From assembly GCA_011319805.1 (NCBI GenBank), contig SJRY01000050.1, positions 558,001-622,000 on the forward strand: DNA of 64,000 bases. The letters are read 5' to 3'. The notes below the pieces were generated by a model. That model searched no databases and had not been told where the DNA came from. It saw nothing but the letters and a program-made list of their open reading frames with translations. Source of the DNA: Macrocybe gigantea (lineage: Eukaryota > Basidiomycota > Agaricomycetes > Agaricales > Callistosporiaceae). Below are positions 32,109 to 42,900 of this stretch, piece after piece. The position numbers and the translations under genes are program-made. Each line of letters begins with the position of its first letter. Positions within the stretch are counted from its first letter, which is position 1.

Positions 32109-34082
32109 ATGACAAAGATTATCATTAAACCACGCGTACAGTCTGCTCAGCCGCCACCGGACCCGCAACCAGTTCTAGGAACCTCGTCTCGGATGATCAG
32201 GCCGCCTTCGCCAGAGGCCGATGAGGGCGTGGAAGGAGATGGGGAGGACTCGCAGGTCATGGACGTCGACGAACAGGGCCTTGCAGACGAAGCGGCGCAG
32301 ACGGGCGAGGAGGACGGTGTCAGCAGCCGACTGGGCACGCCACGCCCGCGGGCAGGCCTCGGGGGAGACCTCGGGGTGCTACAGCCCCCGGGAGTGCATT
32401 GAAGGTGCGCGGGCGGCCCCGAGGGAGAGGCAGAGGACGGGGCAAGGGGTCATTGACCATTCGGTTGCCGAAACGAGGCGACGATACCGAAGCGGAAGGC
32501 GGGACCGAGGCGGACGTCGAGGGCGAGGGCGCGGCAGAGTCAGAGACCGCACCGGAGGGGAGGCTGAAGCGGGGACACCTGCAGCTGCACCTGTTGCCGG
32601 GGAAGAGAAGAAAGAGAAGGAGAAAGAGGCGCCATTAGGCGGCGGGAAGCCGTTTAGGACGATTCAAGGACGAGCATACGTTATCGACGGCGACGAGTTT
32701 GTTACGGAGGACGATCCTAAAGGCGACGAAAAAATCGACAAGTCAGGCAACCTCCTCGGCGGTACGTGCCTGCTCTATGCCTTTCCAGAATCTGTTTCTT
32801 ACACTTCTTACACTACTCCAAGGCCGACGCTTCAAAGCGCCAACGTTCGTCCTGCCCAACAGACATCCAACGAGAAAGTATATGCTCGCCATTGATGCAG
32901 CTCGCACATCCGGGTTCCGTGACTCGCTATACTACTTCCGACGCAATCTCTTGGCTCTCAAGCTCAATGCGACGCAACCAGAAAAGGACTATCTAATAGC
33001 TGAAGGAAAACTCGGTTCTCATCTGCGGACGCGTAGTGTCACCCTTGTCACGGCGCGCAGCGCATTCAAGCTCCATGGAAGCAAGATGGTGGTGGGTGAG
33101 CAAACTCCTCGGTGGTCATCCAATACTAGGACAGTCATATATCTCCTGACTTAGATGGAAGATGGGTAGTCGATGACTATTACGAAGACAAGGTGAAGGA
33201 GGAAATCGCGGCGCAAGGCTTAAAACCTGGCGATCCAGTCGGTGAGCTGCCGGACCCCACCGCTTCAAGTCACGCGAATGAGCTTTCGTCCTTGGCTGCC
33301 GCCGCAGGCGCGTCCGGCCTTAACAAGATGGAGCGTGCTGGTGGAGGCGGTGGGATCTACCGCGCGGGCGGGCCCACGACGATATTTGGGAGTTCGGGCT
33401 GGGGCCCGTTCAGCGACGGCCCGCTGAACGCGGTGCGCAAGAGCCTCCTTTCGAGGGACGGTGTGGACGAGGAGAATTGGATGTTCATGACGGCGTCGCG
33501 CGTGCTCGATTCGAACGAGGAGTGGTCGAAGTGGAGGAAGGATAACTTGAAACCTAACGGAGGAGTGGAGACGAGTGCGCCATCTGTCGTGGATACATCT
33601 GGAGAGAAGCTGAAAGAAGAGGAGGAAGAGGAAGAGGAAGAAGAGGAGGCTGTTGGGGACTCGGTCGAACCGAGCGCGAAACGGAGGAAGGTGGCGAGCA
33701 AGACAGAAGATCAACCTCTAGGAGTCTATGAACCGCATTCAGGACTGGTTTACTGTAAGCATCGTTTCTTTTCTGCCGCCTTTTCTCATTTCATGGCTCC
33801 TCGGCTGAACATCCGTCAGATCGCTCGGATACACAACCCACTCGGTGCAGATGGGAGTTGCTGCCTGATTCCAAGACAAAGCGACGTGTGCTCGGAGGGG
33901 CCAAGGCCGGGAATGGTGCCTGGGCACTGGCTTGGGTAGATACTGTCATGGAGCTGCATGACCTGGAGGGGCCAGAAATCCCTGCGACACGAGAGAGAAA
34001 CAGACTACTGAGCGAAGCGTCCAAACTTGACGGGGAGGCAGCAATGAGTACCCATTCAAATGTTCATGACCTTGCGCGCTGA
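32109..34082 (+). CDS. RSC7: RSC7/NPL6-type chromatin-remodelling subunit
   Basis: Exons at 32109-32316, 32385-32761, 32823-33095, 33155-33754 and 33820-34082 follow clear splice sites. The N-terminus is acidic, then Arg/Gly-rich (VRGRPRGRGRGRGKGSL). The conserved RSC7/Swp82 domain follows: YVIDGDEFVTEDDPKGDEK, GRRFKAPTFVLPNRHPTRK, MLAIDAARTSGFRDSLYYF and VTARSAFKLHG. A Gly/Ala-rich region, a poly-Glu stretch and a Lys/Arg nuclear signal (KRRKV) lie in exon 4. The protein would act in the nucleus in SWI/SNF- or RSC-class complexes. Within exon 2 the Arg/Gly frame reaches a stop at 32636-32638, while the conserved domain reads one frame over. The switch lies near the GGGG at 32557-32560. A lost base or an extra intron (GT at 32449) would each fix it. 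Confidence 0.85.
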
Positions 34083-34184
34083 CAGAAAAGATTGCTTCCG
34101 GTATGACGACCTTGGAAAAAGAATGTAATGATACAGTAACCATAATTGTACAGCCCAAATAACGACTCCTTTGACAAGTAGAAA

Positions 34185-35977
34185 CTATCGATCCCGAGAC
34201 TTCACCACGACATCTAATATGAAGTCGAGACGACTCGTGACGCTGTTCAAGACCGCATTGGTGTTCGATGCATCTCGACGCATGGCAGCCGTGAGGCCCC
34301 GGATATCTTCCTTGATCTGGCGCTGCTGGTCAATCAACTCCAATTGTTGTCGATGCAGCTCCTGTGTCGCTCTGATGAGTCGAGACTAATTCCACAACGC
34401 ATGAAGCAGGAAACACCTCTGTGCGTGCCCAGGTTATGTCTGGCAGATAAACCGGAGGAGCGTAGGACAGGCTTGGTGCACCGACGGACGGAGAGACCTC
34501 CGGCAAAGATGTTGATGAGAATCTTGACAAGTTGGGTCGATAGCCATAGTAAGCGCGCGGATCCGGAGGGAAGGGAGGGAGAGGAGGTGGGAGCAGGTCG
34601 CTCAATTCTGGCGCGTCTGGTAACGCCTCCCGAGGCCGTTCATCGGGAGCGGCATTGAAGGGATACGAGGAAGGATTGCCAGGGAATGGAAACGCCATGG
34701 GCCGAGACCATGTCGGCGGAGGTGCCTGTGTGGCGTGCGGGTTTGGCAGGGCTCTATCACTCGTCAGGGGATCTTGAGCCATGCGCATGCGAGGCGGCTC
34801 CGATTCTGCGGGCTCTGTCGAATGTTTCCGAGACCATCAGCTGTGTTCCTAAACGAATGATCAGGAACATCATTTACCTCTAAATCCTGATGACAGGCTG
34901 CCAGTCGCAGCGTTGAGATCTGGCATCTCCACGTTCTGGGCTCTGTTCTCTCCCGAACCGGCGAAGAACCGTTCGCCTCTTGATTCGACTCGTCGAGATG
35001 AAGATTGATTGCCCGCATTGGGATCGTTGATGCGAGACGTTGATGCGACTGGCGCTGCTGGTGGCTGTGTCGCTGGCTGCTGGAAGCTCACAAAGCTGGT
35101 GCGTCTGGACGAGTTCCGAGATTCCCTGCGCAGGATGCTAAGCGATGAGAGGCTGCGATCGCTGCGCCGTTCCAGCAATCGTCGCAGCTTCACGACAGGG
35201 GCAGAAGTCGCATCCTGGGCCGTTGACGAACCAGTCTTGCTACCCGAAGGGATATCGGCGCCATCATTACGCGTGCCAGAGGATATGGAAGACCCTCTGC
35301 GCTGATTGGCATTGAACCTTCTTCGGCGGTCACGTCTGGGAGGAGCCGAGCTGCCAGACACAGAAGAAGCATCCGAAAGATCTATAGCAGGGCTTACTCC
35401 TCCTTCTCTGATGCGAGAAGGCGCTTCAAAACGAACATCGCGGGGTGCAGAGACACGGTATATCCTATCTTGGATGTTCTGGAGCGTGATTTGTGTGGCT
35501 TGTTGACAATCGTAAATTTCGTTCAGACGTGCCCTCAGCATGTTGAGCACGTCAATGAAGTCGTCATTGGAATGCGTTGCGGCACGTGTGCTGTCTTGCA
35601 TGGTCTCTGCAGGAAGACCATCTCGCGTCAAGATCTCGACTTCTCGCTCGTCCGAAGAGATGCTGTGTTGCTAATCATTTCATCAGCATACAAACTCGGT
35701 CGATACGAAGCTGTACTGCAACTTTGCTGACATCGATATCGCCGTTTCTCCCGTCCTCCTCCATGTGGCGCACCTCTACAGGCTCTTGCAACGAATTCTG
35801 GTTTAAGGTGCGGAGATTATCTGTGGATATGCTACTAGGCTGTTGGATAGTATGTGAAATGCGAGTTAATCAGTGACAATCTTAAAGAAATGGATGCATA
35901 ATGACCTGTTCTGTTATCGGATTGACTGCAACCACAGTGTGCCCAACCTCCCAGGGCCAACGAATGTAAGAATCCAT
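34185..35977 (-). CDS. Ser-rich coiled-coil protein of unknown function
   Basis: The minus-strand gene starts at ATG 35977 (MDSYIRWPWEVGHTVVAVNP). The first exon ends at 35906 with GTCATT. The second (about 35839-35730) reads PSSISTDNLRTLNQNS. A long Ser/Arg-rich exon (about 35640-34880) carries a short heptad-like region (FIDVLNMLRARLNEIYDCQQ). Then a Pro-rich exon (about 34790-34440) and a final helical exon ending LDFILDVVVKSRDR at 34185 follow. No enzyme motif is seen. It lies between the truncated paralogue and the giant gene and shares their low-complexity plus coiled-coil style. Clear sequence homology to them was not established. Confidence 0.6.
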
Positions 35978-36191
35978 GATGAAACGCGAAACAAAGGAAG
36001 GAAAGTAAGCCTGGAGTTGATAAAGGGTGTTACGTAGACCGGCCGTGAACTGCCATGACGCTGCAATGCGGTCGCGAAAAAGCTGTTACTTAGAGCTGGC
36101 TGTGGGCGCTTGGAGAGCCTTATTTGTATTTATTGGGGGCGCGGAGAGTGAACGCTGAAAGTAAACAAGGCCAAATCACCGAAAAGTTTGC

Positions 36192-37079
36192 ATGTTCCTG
36201 ACCTCCGCGATCTCCAGAGCTTTGACTGCGTCTCGCTCACGCGTTGCTTCTCGGACATTAAACGATGCTAGGTTTTCGTCTTTCTGTTCAGTGAACAGGC
36301 CTCTATATCGCACTGTGCTTTCGAAAAGACCTTGTGTGCCAGAAATATGCAGTCTTAGGTCATTGACGTCTTCCGCGACTTCCTTCCCGGATGTCACCCG
36401 ACCTGACATATTTTACCACTTGGTTGATCCACCTACCCCGATTTCGGGCACGTTGCCTGCCTTTGCTGTCTCATTTCTTCCTTCTGCACCTCCGTCGTCG
36501 GAGTTTCCCACTGTTATTGGCTGGCTACCGGCTGAGGTTGCCGAAGATCCTTCAAAGGTTCAGCGATCATCTGGTTTAAATGATTTTGTAGAGAACCGTG
36601 CGTGTATAGTGTCCCTCCATCTTTTACTCCTTCTCAACTGATATTTCACGTCTAGCCAAGTTCCGTGATATTCTACACAAAGTCATTGCTGATGGTTTGA
36701 GAGAGCGGGTGGATGACATTCAAAGCAACGGAGCAAAGCAACTCAAAGATGGTTGGATGCATATACATGGTAAGAATGGAACACACTTGCTGCCGTTTTA
36801 TATCCTCACCATAAAATAGATGACAGGAACGTTCCTGCCTTGGGAAGAATCGGTGACCCTGATGACATCATTGCCTCTGTTCTAGTTCGAGATGGCGAAG
36901 TAAATCTGTTTCTCTTCCTTTTCAAATCTGTTAGCTGACTGATTCTGTAGATTCTCCCTGAAACCTATCAACCGATGCCATCTTATCGTCTTTGCACTGT
37001 AGATGGCATAACCCAACTAACGCCAGGTCTCGCGAAGAAATTGCGCTCTATCCTTGTTCAACAGTCTGCTTCCATGTGA
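36192..37079 (+). CDS. Conserved basidiomycete protein with a mitochondrial-type leader
   Basis: Exons 36192-36597, 36656-36769, 36820-36899 and 36951-37079 join in frame to 242 residues. The first 40 or so residues are rich in Arg, Ser and hydroxylated residues without acids before Asp24 (MFLTSAISRALTASRSRVAS), typical of a matrix presequence. The body has DIFYHLVDPPTPISGTLPAF and FVENPKFRDILHKVIADGL. The C-terminal block is highly conserved-looking: DRNVPALGRIGDPDDIIASV, ILPETYQPMPSYRLCT and GLAKKLRSIL. I recall this C-terminal pattern from uncharacterised fungal proteins. No function is assigned. The promoter is shared head-to-head with the coiled-coil gene on the left. Confidence 0.75.
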
Positions 37080-38513
37080 CGGACCTGAAATTCTCCTGTA
37101 GACCAAACCTACCATCTGCGCCCTTAGCATCTTATTTCCGTGTGTTATGAGTTCGCGCGTCACGTATATATGAGCATTCAATGTCCTTTTTAAGATCAAC
37201 AGAAAATAGATAAGTTTCCTCTGATTACTGGCCAGGCAACGCATCTGACGACTGCATGTGAGATGATTTGAAGGTCGCCGTGGGACTTCGACAAAGATGT
37301 GGAGAGTTTAGACAGCAGTGCTCAGTCTCTAACTCGTGTGCATGGTTCGTCCGACGAAGCCTCAGCTTGGGAGCATGCATCTGAATATGTCATGCAATAA
37401 AATTATGACTTCTTGGTAATCTTCGGCGCTCGATTTCCTTGATTTCTTGTGCAAAGTCATCCGTCACGCTCGGATTCATCTGACTCGTCTGAAAAATCCT
37501 TCTCTAGGTCGCTGATGTCGTCTGCAACGCAAATGCAGCTCTCCATGCTTTAGTATTCGCTAATGAGGCCCTCAATTCTATCTTTGGTGAAATTCACATC
37601 CACCCCTTGCCATCAGGCCCAAAGCCCCAGGATTACTGCCCTCCAAAACGGCACATGACACCATCAACCGCACTGTTATGACCTGATTCCTCTTGCATAT
37701 ACCTACCACAATGCCTATGCAGTGTTCTCACATAAAGGTAAGTGCCAACATCTTGCTTGGCCCGGATTTGGAGAAAAAAAGTCAACTACCAGGATGGATT
37801 GCTTTCCGTCTGGCGATAACGAGGCAAACATATGTCTTTTCTTCCATTTGTCTGGTTTGCCTTTGTTGAAATGTCTCTGACATCTATCAAGCGTTTGGCG
37901 TCCTCCTGTCCGAGAGCTTGAATGGCCTCATTATCCGTCTCGATTTGCCTAAAAGTGTCCCACAGCATGCAGACATGTGATTATCCGGGAGCTGTTCTCC
38001 TATGCTCACAGCGATATACAGTTTGTGGTCGATAAGAGAAAGGTATTCCGACGAAGACACCTGTCTAAATCTCCCATGTGCAACTATCTATTTTTATGTC
38101 AGCATATCTTCGGTTCGCCTTCATGTCAGTTCTGGTCAGGGACCATCTGGTGCAGGTGCTGATGCATCCACAGGTGGGTAAGCCGTCTCCATAGTATAAT
38201 CTGTCTTACTGCCACAGCACACAGAGCCCTGCGAAGGAAGAAAAAGTCGGCTTGACCTTTGTGCAATCGATCTCCGTTGTGGCCGGACCCAAGTCTTCAG
38301 CATGTCCACGACATGTCCCACATGCTATGAGAAGATTGGTCGAGTGCGTTATCCCATTAGGAAACGCAGTTATTGATCCATCCCATGTCAAACTGGATAA
38401 CAGCGCTGTATTTGCAGTCCGTATTATAAACCGTACTGTCGTCGGACAGATGGGGTGTTGTTAACATCCCATACCACTCTTCTGGTCTCCCTGAGGACTC
38501 GTCCGTCTACGCG
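37080..38513. other. 1.4 kb with no supported gene
   Basis: Only short, unconserved-looking frames occur on both strands (for example 37786-37968 minus). None shows a domain, a good start and splice context together. The 3' end of the mitochondrial-type gene and the promoter of the 7-TM gene must lie at the edges. A degraded gene or an RNA gene is possible but not supported. Confidence 0.4.
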
Positions 38514-39765
38514 ATGTCTACTGGAAACCCCTGGGCGCCAAACGAGTCTGAAGCTGACATTATCAGCGAGAGACTCTCTTTGGCTGGCTTGTTTATAGGC
38601 GCAGCCGCCTTCGGTGCGTTGAGGCCTTTCCCTTCCGCGCGTCTCAGGGGCATCTCATCGAATTTTGACTTGGGTACATGCAGGGGTTCATCTCACCCTG
38701 TTTTGCTGGTGTATGAATGTGATATACAACAAGAAGAAGAGAACTCGTCATGATTGGTACAAGTTCACCTATCTTTGGCTCGTTTTCATCCTCAGCAATA
38801 TCGGGAATGGAACGTACCTCAAATGGGGGCAAATGACGTGGATTGACAACCGGAATTATCCTGGGGGACCAAATGCTTACTACTTGGAGCAAACCTCTTT
38901 ACTCGTCCCGGCTATGGTTAACGGTGCCTACATCATAGCCACTTGGTTCCAGGACGGTCTGCTAGTGAGATTTTTGACGAATTACCCCTTTTTCATTATC
39001 TTACCCATTGGCCATGCAGCTTTATCGTTTATGGATTATTTATGGTGGAAATTGGTTAATTGTCGCCGTGCCTACCGCTATGTTCATCACATCTGTTGGT
39101 ACGTTCTCAGCCATATGTCTTCTTGAAACGACGAACCAGAAATTGAGCTGCTTCTTCAAGTCTTTGCGACGTACCTGTTGGCCGTCCTTGTCAAGCCCGG
39201 GATCACTTTCCAATCTCCGATCAGCGTCAAAGTCGGCATCCCATACTGGTCCATTTCCTTTGCGCTGCACGTCCTCATCACTTCGCTCATTGCGGGTCGA
39301 TTGTTGCACATGCGACACCGCCTCCGCAGGATCACCGGCCTAGATGCGTCGGTTTATCTCTCCATCACGGCTGTGTTAGTCGAATCTGCGACGCTGTACA
39401 CCGTGAGCGGCATAGCGTTCATAATCCCGTTCGCAATGGAAAATGCGGCGCAGAATCTCTTTTTGCCTCTTCTAGGCCAAACTCAGGTTCGACTTCCGAA
39501 CGGTCGTTGCGTGATTCTTTGATGGCAAACTGACGGGAATCATTTCGTTTAGTCTATTGCCCCGGTTCTCGTCATCCTTCGTAGCTTGTTGGGAAGAGCT
39601 TGGACAAGCAACACTATGGCTGACCTAGACGCAGCCACGACGTCGATACAGTTTAATGGGCTGTCTCGTGTCGCTGATGAAAGCCACGCCACGCATTCCA
39701 CGACCGTGGTGTATCCCTCCATTGGCAAAGCCGAAAGTCATGTTAAACTTGCACAGCAGGTCTAA
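38514..39765 (+). CDS. Seven-transmembrane agaricomycete membrane protein
   Basis: Exon 1 (38514-38613, MSTGNPWAPNESEADIISER) splices by GTGCGT...GCAG to 38684, giving the in-frame join AAAFGVHLTLFCWCMNVIY. Hydrophobic helices follow with NYPGGPNAYYLEQTSLLVP. The family-like motif DGLLLYRLWIIYGGNW forms across an intron at about 38963-39018. Further helices contain SISFALHVLITSLIAGRLLH and VLVESATLYTVSGIAF. The last exon begins after a GTTCGA...TTTAG intron (about 39487-39552) with SIAPVLVILRSLLG. It ends with a hydrophilic tail at 39763-39765. Large families of such proteins with a DGLLLYR motif occur in agaricomycetes. Function is unknown; receptor-like roles are often guessed. Confidence 0.75.
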
Positions 39766-39941
39766 ATGTAATGAACGTGTGATATACTGTAAAATTTATT
39801 TGAAGATACATAACAAATGGCATGGACATTCCATAATCAGGTGAGTATAACAAGATCATACAAGAACAGATGAGGGAGGAAGGAGCAGTCATGTATCATT
39901 GCAGTCGTGAAGATCGTTACTGAATCAAGTGCGTCAAATCG

Positions 39942-42900
39942 TCACATTCGCCTGGAACTAGAACTTGGAGTTCTGGGTCCAAATAGCCCAGGACTCTCCC
40001 GATCTGGTACGATCAGATTGGGTGGGACTGATGAAGGACTCGGCACAACGTTGGGATTGGCTGTTGACGTCGGTTACTACTAGCCCGCAGAACGCTCATG
40101 CATAAAAAACTTACGTTGCCATGTTGCCCAAGATCGGATTTGATGTCGTAGGTCCGGTGCAGGGGCTGTAGGAGCCGCCGGCGGTGCGGCTTCCTTCTTT
40201 TTCCTGCGTCTGGTAGGATGGACAGATCGCCATGCCGGTTTCGATTGTGGGATTTCCGGAGGTGCGGGAGGCTGTTCTGGAGGTGGCGCCTCAGCAGGAG
40301 GACCGCCCGGAGCGCCTGGTGGAGGTTTCCTGTGGGAAGAGACTAGTGAGTATTTTAAACAATGAAAGAAAGATAACACTTACCAATCAGGCTCAAATTC
40401 TCCCCCAGGACCATACTTGGATTTCATGCACAAGAGATATCCAAGCTCGCTGATTGAACGTTAGTATGTCTTCGGCTAACAGAGATGATAGGACGAACTG
40501 CTGAAGTGCACGCCTCTCTTCGCGCAGCTTGCCTACTTCGCCGAGCAACATGCGGACTTCTGTAGCAAGGGCTTTACTAAATTCGTCTAGATACTAAAAG
40601 CATTTGGAACTTTATTTAGTATTGCACAATGAAATTGAGGAAAGTAGATTACCCCTTGAACGTTGAATGGGACTTGCTCCTGTGCGGTTGAGCGCACATT
40701 ATTGATCGTTTCTTCGTGCTGACGAGCACAATCTGCGCGCCAGGCTATAAGATTGTCTATTTCAGGTTGTCTCGTGTTAGGATCAGAATAAAGCACCTAC
40801 ATTCAGAGAGATTCCGGAGCAAATCTTGTTGTTCGGAATTGTGCCTAGTCAGTTCCTGGATCACTTGCTCGATGCCTGTACGAAAAGATTAGCTCCGATT
40901 CACTGCGTTGAAAAGTCTACTAACCGGGTCTCGAATCTGCCCGAGTTCTTGCCTCTTCAGCTTTCTCCTTCTCTGCCGACATTTCATTTTGCAGTTGCTC
41001 AACCATGTCACGAAGCTCAGTCCATCTAGAATCTTTTTTCTCTCGTCTGTCCTCCTTTTCAGACCAACGGCTCTCCATCAACTCTTTTTTCTGTTCGATA
41101 GCCTCTCGTTGAAGCTGTAACAGGTCCGTAATCTCGCTCAGCTGATTCCTGACTGCCTCATCGCGCTCGACGAGAGCTTGATATTCCCGCTCCCGTGTTT
41201 CTGCGTCCATGGTAGCTCTTTGCTGCTTTTCGTTTCTTTCGTTCTCGAGTTCAGCACGCAAGGTGGCTAGCTCCTCCTCCAGGGTCTGGATACGCCGATC
41301 TTTCTCGGCAACGAGTAGATTATGCGCAGCTTCGGCTTCTTCCAAGACTCGTCGGCGCTCTGCCTCGGCGGCTGCTCTGTCATTCTCTCGTTCTACGGCA
41401 AGAGTATCCAACACTTGTGAGATATGCTGTGATGTGGCTTGCTGGACAGCCGTACGAACGGAATGGATAGAAACACCATCACTGGCAGTTTCCTGAGGTA
41501 CGTCAGGAGCAGCAACAGGCGGTGGCGGTGGTTCAAGGGCAGCTAAGCGACTTTCCAAGTCGTGCCAGATGCCGTCTGCACGTGCCAGAGCTTCCTGATC
41601 TCTTCGGTCCTGGCTTTCAAGGAATATTCTGTCCCTGTCTTCCTCATGCTGACGGAATTCGTTCTCCCGTTGCTCTTCTGCATGTTGTGTAGCCTGTATA
41701 ATTTGATTCGCATCCGAGAGAGTGCGGACCAGACGTTCCCTTTCCTGCTCCAAGTCAACCAGATCTGCTGCTATATGCAGTGGCGTTGCAGTTTCGTGTC
41801 GAGGCGAGGCCTCAACGGAAGGCGCTCGAGATACTCGCGATGCTCGTGATGGACGACGTCGGGGATGCACGGGCAATGGCTCGTCGGCTTCGACGGGCGA
41901 GGGTTCTTCATGCTCGTACATAGATGGCGGAGCAGTCCGCTCATCGCTGACTCGCCTTCGGGATACGCGGGGAGTTCCTTCAGGTGTGCGACGAATTTCC
42001 GACTCAACTTCTGGCTCCAGTTCATGTTCTGGAAGTTGTGGTGTGCGCCCAAACCGACCTGTGGAAGGAACGTTATGAACTGCTTTGATTGCTTTTTCAT
42101 CGTAAACAACTTACCACTTGTGCTTCGTCGCCGTACTGGTGCCACCCCAGAATCGTGCGAGGGTATAACGTGGGGCTCACCGACAGGGAGAATGGTTGCT
42201 GCCTGACTGGGTGTACGGCTAAGCGAGCGTTGAGAAGGTACGGTTACGGTAATTGGTATCCTTTCTTCGGATAGGCGACTTGGACTACGCTCAGGTCTAG
42301 AGGGTCGAGGGGATGGAGTCCTATAACCGTCGTGTGGCTCTTGGGGCCTCTCAGCGCGGCGGCGTTCTGGGGATGTCCTTGGTCGGTGTGGGTCTGAGCT
42401 GTATTGAGGATGGGGACGAGGAGGAGATCGGGAATCACCGCGGCCCTCACGAGTAGGAGACCTGGGATGACGTCGAGGAGATCGCGAATCACTTTCACGT
42501 ACACGAGTGGGAGCTCTAGAATAATGCGGTGGTGTTCGCGATCGATAACGATAAGGCGGCGAGCGATAAGCAGAACGATCGTGGCGATGGTAGCTACGAG
42601 GACTTCCAGGAGAACTGTAACTCCGGCCCCTACTGGGAAGATACGGGGGATATGAGGGTACAGCATAAGGAATGGGATAACGACGGCGAGGCGAGATGCT
42701 GCGAGAACGTGACCTGTGGGGTCTACGGCGCCCAGGGGAATAGCTAGGGGAACGAGAATAAGGTCGTCTGTGACGACGTCGAGGTGATGGAGTATAAGAC
42801 CGTCCGCGAGAGTGCGGTCGCGGTGAGACAGAACCACGCTCATGCCTCGGTGGTGCAGGCACAATTTGAGTCGTGGGTACAGGCTGTAAGATTGGCTGGA

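Noticed and set aside
38136..38464. Overlapping frames on both strands upstream of the 7-TM gene
   Set aside because: Neither strand gives a coherent start, splice chain or domain, and the position fits a promoter.
17600..39800. A secondary-metabolite gene cluster
   Set aside because: No synthase, oxidase, transporter or tailoring enzyme set is present. The genes are housekeeping or family-specific unknowns.
42404..42864. Open frames antisense or out of frame to the Arg/Ser exon, and many similar ones at 43678-49105
   Set aside because: These are shadows caused by the biased base composition of the low-complexity gene; no starts, domains or introns support them.
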